From Gammaproteobacteria bacterium (GTDB lineage Bacteria; Pseudomonadota; Gammaproteobacteria; Pseudomonadales; Pseudohongiellaceae): a DNA stretch of 6,597 nucleotides. Position 1 is the stretch's first letter. Every line of letters starts with the position of its first letter. A program made the position numbers and the translations under genes. The notes beneath the pieces were generated by a model. It saw only the letters and a program-made list of their open reading frames with translations, did not search any database and was not told the origin of the DNA. Shown one piece after another: positions 1 through 4,544 of the stretch. Where the stretch lies: positions 6,188-12,784 of the forward strand of contig NZNL01000079.1 in assembly GCA_002694855.1 (NCBI GenBank), given 5' to 3'.

Positions 1-581
1 CCAACTCCAGCAAGCTTGGATCAGTTGGTAAAGCTGCAAATCATGTAGAGTTAATTATTACCGATGAGAGTGACAATGAGTTACCAGCCGGAGAGACCGG
101 TCAGATACTTGCTCGTGGCAAGAACATTATGACGGGCTATTGGCGTCTTCCGGAAACTACTGCCGAAGCTCTTAAAGGCGGGTGGTACCATACAGGGGAT
201 GCAGGTTATCTGGATGAAGAAGGATTTCTATTCTTGGAAGGGAGAGTTAAAGACATGATTGTTAGCGGCGGAGAAAACATATACCCCATCGAAGTGGAAA
301 ACGTGCTGGCTGGGCATTTTGCTATTAAGGAGTGCGCTGTAATTGGTATTCCTCACGAAACATGGGGTGAAGCCGTGCACGCAATAATCGTGCTTGAAGA
401 AGGACTGCAAACTGATGAGCCGGAACTAATAAAGTTCTGTAGGGGTCAGATAGCTCATTACAAGTGTCCGGTAAGTATAACCTTTCGCAACGAACCCATG
501 CCGTTGTCACCAATAAACAAGATACTCAAGACTGAGTTGAGAAAACCTTTTTGGGAAGGACGGGATAGCAAACTGGTTTAG
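1..581 (+). CDS. Acyl-CoA synthetase (AMP-forming), C-terminal part; 5' end outside window
   Basis: This is the C-terminal portion (about 192 residues) of an ANL-superfamily acyl-CoA synthetase, which activates a carboxylic acid with ATP and joins it to CoA in the cytoplasm. The frame is open from the window edge (first full codon at base 3) and ends at TAG 579-581, so the ATG at 129 is internal. Visible family motifs, in order, are: GSVGKA near the start; MTGYW (129 on); YHTGDAGYLDEEGF, whose TGD Asp binds the ATP ribose in the family; GRVKDMIVSGGENIYPIEVE, the hinge and start of the mobile C-terminal domain; and PINKILKTELR near the end. The Lys at 519-521 fits the catalytic lysine of the adenylation step. 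The normal C-terminus is reached within about 15 residues of it, so the 3' end is intact. The acyl substrate cannot be told from this part; medium- or long-chain fatty acid is plausible. The gene converges on the minus-strand oxidoreductase, 71 bp between stop codons. Confidence 0.93.
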   Translation, partial: NSSKLGSVGKAANHVELIITDESDNELPAGETGQILARGKNIMTGYWRLPETTAEALKGGWYHTGDAGYLDEEGFLFLEGRVKDMIVSGGENIYPIEVENVLAGHFAIKECAVIGIPHETWGEAVHAIIVLEEGLQTDEPELIKFCRGQIAHYKCPVSITFRNEPMPLSPINKILKTELRKPFWEGRDSKLV

Positions 582-652
582 AATCGCCGACAAATGATGT
601 CTCCAACACAGGCAGCAACCTGGAGTTTATCCCTAACAAGAAAGGTTATCGA

Positions 653-1273
653 TTAAGTACTGAATTTGGCTTTTAACTGAATCAAGTGTTTAACGAATTT
701 TTCCAGGACCTCGTAGGGCTGGCATCCGACCACAACGAGATTGTTACTGAAAAAAGTTGGAACACCGGTTATGCCATTTTCTCTTGAGCGTTGCCAGTCG
801 GCATCGACTTGGGCCTTAAAGGAGCGGCTTGTCAGAATTTCCCGTGCCTTTTCCCCATCAAGCATGCAGCTTTCTGCAATATCGACTAACTGATTGATCT
901 CGCCGATGTTTATATTATCCACAAAATAGGCACGGTAAAGTTTTTCATGAATCGGTTCCCCTCCAAGCTGGGTGTCAGCCCATTTTCCAAGTTCTTGTGC
1001 AAGTCGACTGTTGTAGGTGTGAGTGCGATCTCCGTATGGTAATCCAGCAACGGTCATCAATTCTTTCATGCGCTCCTTCATTGGCGCAATGTCCCGTCCT
1101 GCAAACAGCTCTTTCAGTGCTTTTCCTTCCGAAGGAGTCTCGGGATGCAAGGGGAAATGCACCCACTTGAACTGAACGGGGTAGTTGGTTTTGAGTTTTT
1201 CAATACTCACGGTACTGAGATAACACCAAGGTCAGACGTAGTCAGTAAAAACCTCCAGGGTGATGTCTTTCAT
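653..1273 (-). CDS. DsbA/FrnE-family thioredoxin-fold oxidoreductase, probable selenoprotein (UPWC active site)
   Basis: Reading the minus strand from ATG 1271-1273 gives a 206-residue protein interrupted only by TGA at 1232-1234 (codon 14). The N-terminus is MKDITLEVFTDYV-U-PWCYL: a first beta strand followed by the active-site motif, where family members have CPWC or similar. The TGA replaces the first, nucleophilic Cys; Cys17 remains. Further family marks are FPLHPETPSEG (about 40-50), ELFAGR, RTHTYNSR-AQELGKWA, and GITGVPTFF (about 167-175) with the probable cis-Pro172 that faces the active site; the C-terminal GCQPYEVLEKF also fits. There is no signal peptide, so it is probably a cytoplasmic thiol/selenol oxidoreductase; its substrate is unknown. 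AAGGAAG lies 4 nt before the ATG. Starting instead at GTG 1210 would remove the first strand and the whole active site, so it is not the true start. Downstream the protein is intact, arguing against decay. The alternatives are a single nonsense mutation or a sequencing error. Confidence is high for the family and good for selenocysteine. Confidence 0.85.
1185..1234 (-). promoter_or_regulatory. Candidate bacterial SECIS element following the Sec UGA
   Basis: On the minus-strand mRNA, counting U of UGA (1234) as 1, CUCA (16-19) pairs with UGAG (26-29) around a six-base loop GUACCG (20-25). In window coordinates this core is 1206-1219. It can be extended by AU/AU with one bulged U. A lower helix is possible between UUGGU(G)UU (1222-1229) and AAACCAA (1185-1191), seven pairs with a bulged G. 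The family rule, from memory, is a hairpin about 16-37 nt downstream of UGA with a small apical loop carrying G in its first two positions. The loop here starts with G at nt 20, close to the E. coli fdhF arrangement. The element would recruit SelB. Pairing was checked by eye only; no folding energy was computed. Confidence 0.65.
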
Positions 1274-1277
1274 GTGA

Positions 1278-1284
1278 CTTCCTT
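1278..1284 (-). promoter_or_regulatory. Ribosome binding site AAGGAAG deciding the selenoprotein start
   Basis: On the minus strand AAGGAAG is followed by TCAC and then ATG (1271-1273). This good Shine-Dalgarno match at normal spacing supports translation starting upstream of the in-frame TGA. No such site was looked for or relied on before the GTG at 1210, which lies inside the conserved domain. Confidence 0.7.
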
Positions 1285-1365
1285 CAATTTCAGGATTAAG
1301 AATTTGACACAAGGGGCAAATGTAGCAAATCACCTCGAACAAGTCCGATTTAGCGCTAGTTAGGG

Positions 1366-1371
1366 TATACT
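1366..1371 (+). promoter_or_regulatory. Possible -10 element (TATACT) for the TPR gene
   Basis: TATACT matches the sigma-70 -10 consensus at five of six positions and lies 81 bp before the TPR gene ATG. No clear -35 accompanies it, so this is a weak call. It overlaps the palindrome GTATAC and could equally be a chance match. Confidence 0.3.
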
Positions 1372-1452
1372 GCCGGTCTGTTTTTTGGGCATGCTGGTTG
1401 TCACCAGTGATCCAAGCATTAGACTAATAAAAGAAACAGCAAGGAGAGTTCC

Positions 1453-3123
1453 ATGCGTAAACTGTTAGCACTCACGGCTGCTACGATAGCAGTTATTTCT
1501 ACTATTTCAATTAGTTATGGGCAGTCTTCCGATGAAGCTCTGGCCATAATTGTTCCCGGCGGAGGTACTTATAGCCGGTCAATAGGTACAGATTCTGCCG
1601 AAGCGCAGGCTTTTTTCGATCAAGGCATTCGCATGGCTTGGGGATTCTATTTTCCGGAATCGATAGCGTCTTACCAAGAAGCTGCGCGGTTAGATCCTGA
1701 TAACCCAATGCCACACTGGGGCATAGCCCATGCCGCTGGGCCGAATCCAAACAGTCGTTACCAAGGTTTGCCAGATGATCCACAAGGCGCAGGACTAGCA
1801 GCGATTCGTCGAGCAATGGAATTAGGAGGCAACGGGACTGAATTAGAGCGTGATCTGATTAATGCTACCTTTGTACTTTATAACAAGGACGCAATATCAG
1901 ATGACAGAGAGAGAGATTTTGCGTTCCTAGCAGCTATGCGCGAACTGCATGACAAATACCCGGGTGATGCAGATATAGCTACCGTTTTTGGGGAAGCCTA
2001 TATGAATACGACTCGCTGGGATTACTGGGAGGCTGATGGGTCAGCTAAACCGGGGACTGCAGAAGGTAAGGCTGCTTTGGAGGCAGCTATGGCTATAGAG
2101 CATGACCACCCAGGTGCTAACCATTTGTACATTCATTTGATGGAGGGTTCTAATCAACCTGAACTGGCGATGCCAGCAGCACAGAAGCTGGAAGGTACGC
2201 TACCTATATCTGGCCATATGGTTCATATGCCTGGACATATCTATCTTCGAGTTGGTGAATACGAAAAAGCTATTTTGTCTAATGAAAGATCGCAAATCGT
2301 GGATGATCAATTTGCGGAGATTTGGGGCGATACTAATTTTCCATTAATTGGAACTTACCCTCTGTCTCACAAAATTCATAAGCCCCATGCGCTAGATTTT
2401 GTCCGCTATGCAAATATGCTTCAGGGTAACTATGAAGAGGCGAGTAAGGCAGCTTATCGTAACTCTGGACAAGGAATGGGCGCTTTAAGAGGTAGTAATA
2501 AGAATACTGCTCATGCTTGGATGATGGATAAGGTCTTTGGAAAATGGGATAAAATTCATGCAGCCAACGCTGAGAATAAAGATCTTGCCGATAGCCCTTA
2601 CCTGAAGGGTATGTGGGCTTATGTCATGGGAAGTGCTCATGCCGCCCGTGGACATATTGCTCCAGCGGAAGCAGAGCTTGCAGTTATTCGCGAGCAAATG
2701 ACCGCAGAAGGGGTTAATGATTCTGGAGTAGGGCCAACACCTGCTGATCATGTTCTTGGTTTAGCGATGCATGGCTTACTTGGCGAAATTGAAGAAGCGA
2801 AAGGCAACCTTGATGGCGCTATTTTGCATTACGGTCATGCGGTGGAGTTTCAAGATAATTTGAACTACACCGAGCCACCGGATTGGTCGCAATCTGTTCG
2901 GCTCTACCTAGGTGCTGCTTTACTCGAAGCAGATCGTGCAGCGGAAGCTGAAGAAGTGTATCGAAAAGACCTAGAGTGGAACCAACGTAACGGTTGGACA
3001 ACTTTCGGTCTTTATCAGGCGCTGGAAGCTCAGGGCAAAGACCAAGAAGCTATTATCGTTAAACGGCAGTTCGATGAACTTTGGCGTAATGCGGACGTCG
3101 AGTTGGAGCACTCTCGAATCTAG
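1453..3123 (+). CDS. Exported tetratricopeptide-repeat protein of unknown function
   Basis: This gene encodes 556 residues, starting at an ATG preceded by AAGGAGA (1440-1446) at good spacing. A Sec signal peptide is visible: MRK, a hydrophobic stretch to about residue 20, and likely cleavage after SYG (about 23), so the mature protein is periplasmic. Helical repeats of TPR type can be seen at AEAQAFFDQGIRMAWGF-ESIASYQEAARLDP (about 49-82), GHIYLRVGEYEKAILSNE (about 261-278), RYANMLQGNYEEASKAA (about 318-334), AKGNLDGAILHYGHAVE (about 449-465) and LLEADRAAEAEEVYRKDL (about 490-507). Two His-rich blocks stand out: HDHPGANHLYIHLME (about 217-231) and GHMVHMPGHIYLRVG (about 254-268). These and the C-terminal EPPDW-LGAALL-AEAEEVYRKDL-FGLYQAL pattern are those of a widespread family of secreted TPR proteins annotated only by their repeats. 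No catalytic function is established as far as I know. The gene ends in tandem stops TAG-TAA, 80 bp before the next gene, with which it may be co-transcribed. Confidence 0.9.
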   Translation: MRKLLALTAATIAVISTISISYGQSSDEALAIIVPGGGTYSRSIGTDSAEAQAFFDQGIRMAWGFYFPESIASYQEAARLDPDNPMPHWGIAHAAGPNPNSRYQGLPDDPQGAGLAAIRRAMELGGNGTELERDLINATFVLYNKDAISDDRERDFAFLAAMRELHDKYPGDADIATVFGEAYMNTTRWDYWEADGSAKPGTAEGKAALEAAMAIEHDHPGANHLYIHLMEGSNQPELAMPAAQKLEGTLPISGHMVHMPGHIYLRVGEYEKAILSNERSQIVDDQFAEIWGDTNFPLIGTYPLSHKIHKPHALDFVRYANMLQGNYEEASKAAYRNSGQGMGALRGSNKNTAHAWMMDKVFGKWDKIHAANAENKDLADSPYLKGMWAYVMGSAHAARGHIAPAEAELAVIREQMTAEGVNDSGVGPTPADHVLGLAMHGLLGEIEEAKGNLDGAILHYGHAVEFQDNLNYTEPPDWSQSVRLYLGAALLEADRAAEAEEVYRKDLEWNQRNGWTTFGLYQALEAQGKDQEAIIVKRQFDELWRNADVELEHSRI

Positions 3124-3203
3124 TAAATGTTTAATTGGAGCCAATGTAAAAAATTCAGTTTTTTATTTGTAGGAACAAAAGTGAAACAACAGGAGGAATC
3201 CGA
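3124..3203 (+). other. Gap between TPR and propeller genes, with strong RBS
   Basis: This 80-bp spacer carries a perfect AGGAGG (3191-3196) seven bases before the ATG at 3204, which fixes that start. It also holds a short palindrome, ATTGG-AG-CCAAT (3134-3145), and an A6/T6 inverted repeat, too AT-rich to be a convincing terminator. I see no clear promoter, so the two flanking genes may share a transcript; this is not certain. Confidence 0.5.
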
Positions 3204-4277
3204 ATGAGATTCTCTGCACCTATTCTGGCTTTTATCTGTTTATCCATTTCCTCTGGAGTTGTCATTGCGCAGGCGGACATGCAAGCGACCAATGATTTCC
3301 CTAATCCTTATCAGATTTACACGGGATTTTTTAACATACCGGCCGGCCGCGAATGGGGGGCCACCAGTTCTATTGATATTGATCCAGATGGTAAATCGAT
3401 CTGGATCGCAGAGCGATGCGGTTCTGACTCAATTCGTGCGGCTTACCCGATACGTGGCTGCGCCGAGTCTGATCTTCCCGTGGTGTTGAAATTTAACTCT
3501 GATGGCGAGATGGTCAGAAGTTTCGGAGGAGGTATATTTGCTGTCCCACACGGATTCCATGTTGACCACGACGGCAACATTTGGGTGACTGATGCACCAT
3601 TCACCCTGCCTCCGGGGATAGAAGGTAAAGGACACATTGTTGTTAAGTTCAGCCCCGATGGTGACAGACTGATGACCCTCGGTACCCCGGGTGTAACCGG
3701 TAATGATGGAAGTCATTTTAATATGCCCTCCGATGTGCATGTTGCACCTAACGGCGATATATTTGTTGCCGATGGGCATGGCGGCAACAGTAATGCCCGT
3801 ATCGTCAAATTCGATTCTAATGGCAATTACCTGATGGATTGGGGTTCTGCGGGATCCGGCCCGGGGCAGTTCAACGCGCCTCATGGCCTTGCGATGGACT
3901 CCCAAGGTAGATTATTCGTTGCGGACCGCAGTAATAATCGCATTCAAATTTTTGATCAGAACGGCAATTTTCTGGATGAGTGGCACCAGTTCAGCAGACT
4001 CAGCGGCATTTTTATCGATGGCAATGACATACTGTATGGGGTCGATTCAGAATCTAACGCGGGCCGTGGCCGCGCAGACTGGCGTCGTGGCATTCGCGTA
4101 GGTAGCGCTCGCACTGGTGAAGTAAGTTACTTCATCCCAGATCCCTTTGATGCAAACAACGGTCCTTACGCCGGGAGTAGCGGTGGCGAAGGCGTTGTAG
4201 CTGATAAAGACGGCGTTATTTACAGCGCTGAAGTAGGCCCGCGCTCGGTCAAGAGGTACGTGCGCTTCGAAAACTAA
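3204..4277 (+). CDS. Exported NHL-repeat beta-propeller, peptidyl-hydroxyglycine amidating lyase (PAL)-like
   Basis: This gene encodes 357 residues. A signal peptide (MRFSAPILAFICLSISSGVVIA) with likely cleavage after VIA (about 22) points to the periplasm. The body is a series of NHL-type blades, each a hydrophobic strand around D-x-x-G-x-h-[FYW]-V-[AT]-D: DIDPDGKSIWIAE (58-70), HVDHDGNIWVTD (119-130), HVAPNGDIFVAD (179-190), AMDSQGRLFVAD (230-241), and VVADKDGVIYSAE (331-343). The order VPHGFHVDHDGNIWVTD, then ADG-ARIVKF, then GQFNAPHGLA-ADRSNNRIQIF resembles the PAL domain of animal peptide-amidating enzyme. His116 and His227 correspond to two of its zinc ligands, and Arg71 and Arg242 to its conserved arginines, by my recollection of the rat enzyme. 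The third zinc His appears replaced (Glu329). Cys72 and Cys86 could form a disulfide. PAL cleaves peptidyl-hydroxyglycine to amide and glyoxylate; activity here is uncertain, and a binding role is equally possible. The stop lies 17 bp before a tRNA gene. Confidence 0.88.
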   Translation: MRFSAPILAFICLSISSGVVIAQADMQATNDFPNPYQIYTGFFNIPAGREWGATSSIDIDPDGKSIWIAERCGSDSIRAAYPIRGCAESDLPVVLKFNSDGEMVRSFGGGIFAVPHGFHVDHDGNIWVTDAPFTLPPGIEGKGHIVVKFSPDGDRLMTLGTPGVTGNDGSHFNMPSDVHVAPNGDIFVADGHGGNSNARIVKFDSNGNYLMDWGSAGSGPGQFNAPHGLAMDSQGRLFVADRSNNRIQIFDQNGNFLDEWHQFSRLSGIFIDGNDILYGVDSESNAGRGRADWRRGIRVGSARTGEVSYFIPDPFDANNGPYAGSSGGEGVVADKDGVIYSAEVGPRSVKRYVRFEN

Positions 4278-4294
4278 ATGCGGTTCAGCCTGAA

Positions 4295-4371
4295 CGGGGT
4301 GTAGCTCAGCCTGGTAGAGCACTGTCTTCGGGAGGCAGGGGCCGTGAGTTCAAATCTCGCCACCCCGACCA
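4295..4371 (+). tRNA. tRNA-Pro, anticodon CGG
   Basis: A complete 77-nt cloverleaf with encoded CCA (4369-4371) can be drawn. The acceptor stem is CGGGGUG/CACCCCG, with discriminator A at 4368. The D arm is GCUC-AGCCUGGUA-GAGC. The anticodon stem is CUGUC/GGCAG, with loop UUCGGGA and anticodon CGG at 4329-4331, reading proline codon CCG. The variable region is GGGCC-like and short. The T arm is GUGAG/CUCGC with loop UUCAAAU. The layout matches E. coli proK-type tRNA-Pro, including the C1-G72 pair typical of bacterial tRNA-Pro. The gene starts 17 bp after the propeller stop codon, so it is either co-transcribed with that gene or has a promoter inside its 3' end. A terminator follows 16 bp downstream. 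Confidence 0.96.
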
Positions 4372-4387
4372 CTGCATAAAAATAATT

Positions 4388-4423
4388 CGGGTCTCTAACT
4401 AGTCAGGCGGCCCGTTTTTTTTT
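4388..4423 (+). terminator. Rho-independent terminator after tRNA-Pro
   Basis: CGGGTC (4388-4393) pairs with GGCCCG (4409-4414), giving six pairs including one G-U, with a 15-base loop. An uninterrupted run of nine T (4415-4423) follows directly. Position and shape suit transcription end for the tRNA transcript, and probably for the propeller gene upstream, isolating the alkylsulfatase gene. Confidence 0.85.
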
Positions 4424-4458
4424 GAATTAAATAGACAATAAAACCTGTGCAGTCATTC

Positions 4459-4472
4459 CTCGCCATCCCGAC
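4459..4472 (+). repeat. Degenerate direct repeat of the tRNA-Pro 3' end
   Basis: The 14 bases CTCGCCATCCCGAC match the tRNA-Pro T-stem/acceptor segment at 4356-4369 (CTCGCCACCCCGAC) with one C-to-T difference, 103 bp downstream in the same orientation. It could be a relic of a second tRNA copy or of an attachment site formed by an integrated element. No integrase or other mobile gene is present, so the origin is open. Confidence 0.45.
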
Positions 4473-4520
4473 AAAAAAGAAAAGAGGTAGCACATTTCCT
4501 TAGCCACTAAAGCTTATGTT

Positions 4521-4534
4521 TTGATAAGGATCAA
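4521..4534. promoter_or_regulatory. Perfect FNR/Anr-type palindrome upstream of alkylsulfatase
   Basis: TTGAT-AAGG-ATCAA matches the FNR/Anr half-site consensus TTGAT-N4-ATCAA at all ten defined positions. It ends 10 bp before the ATG at 4545. A site so close to the start codon would more naturally repress than activate, since a class II activator site would put the start of transcription inside the gene. The same bases could form a six-pair RNA hairpin (4520-4535) with AAGG, a possible ribosome-binding motif, in its loop. Function is inferred from sequence alone. Confidence 0.45.
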
Positions 4535-4544
4535 AGAGAAAATA

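Larger units (their letters stand above)
1274..1452. other. Divergent intergenic region between selenoprotein gene and TPR gene
   Basis: This 179-bp gap must contain promoters for two divergent genes. On the + strand TATACT (1366-1371) is a reasonable -10 hexamer, but no convincing -35 lies 16-18 bp upstream. TTGACA (1304-1309) is a perfect -35 hexamer but has no good -10 at the right spacing. A small hairpin, CTGGT-TGTC-ACCAG (1394-1407), would lie in the TPR gene leader if transcription starts near 1378. For the minus-strand gene I see no clear promoter. The open frame at 1145-1363 on the + strand mostly overlaps the selenoprotein gene antisense and is not a gene. Confidence 0.4.

Noticed and set aside
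601..625. Hairpin between the two convergent genes as a terminator
   Set aside because: CAGG/CCTG plus CTC/GAG pair only across a five-base bulge, and no T run follows on either strand.
653..1210. A shorter minus-strand gene starting at GTG 1210
   Set aside because: It would lack the first beta strand and the whole CxxC/UxxC motif. The homology-like sequence and the RBS continue upstream to ATG 1271-1273.
1232..1234. Reading the TGA as a disabling nonsense mutation (pseudogene)
   Set aside because: The rest of the frame is intact, the TGA is exactly at the nucleophilic Cys, and a SECIS-like hairpin follows. It cannot be excluded without the genome's sel genes, but is the less likely reading.
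1304..1309. TTGACA as the -35 of a + strand promoter
   Set aside because: The bases 16-18 bp downstream (CAAATC, AAATCA, AATCAC) do not resemble a -10 hexamer.
1145..1363. Open frame on the + strand across the selenoprotein start
   Set aside because: It lies largely antisense to the conserved N-terminus of the oxidoreductase, and its product resembles no protein I know.
3429..3905. Long antisense open frames within the propeller, TPR and alkylsulfatase genes
   Set aside because: They have no ribosome binding sites or recognisable domains, and lie opposite clearly conserved coding sequence.
4283..4295. Inverted repeat GTTCA-GCC-TGAAC at the tRNA 5' boundary
   Set aside because: It is only five pairs with a three-base loop and takes in the first tRNA base. 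It would be disrupted by the acceptor stem and is probably chance.
4521..4544. TTG at 4521 as the alkylsulfatase start
   Set aside because: It adds a charged MIRIKEKI stretch before the signal peptide and has no ribosome binding site upstream. ATG 4545 is better.
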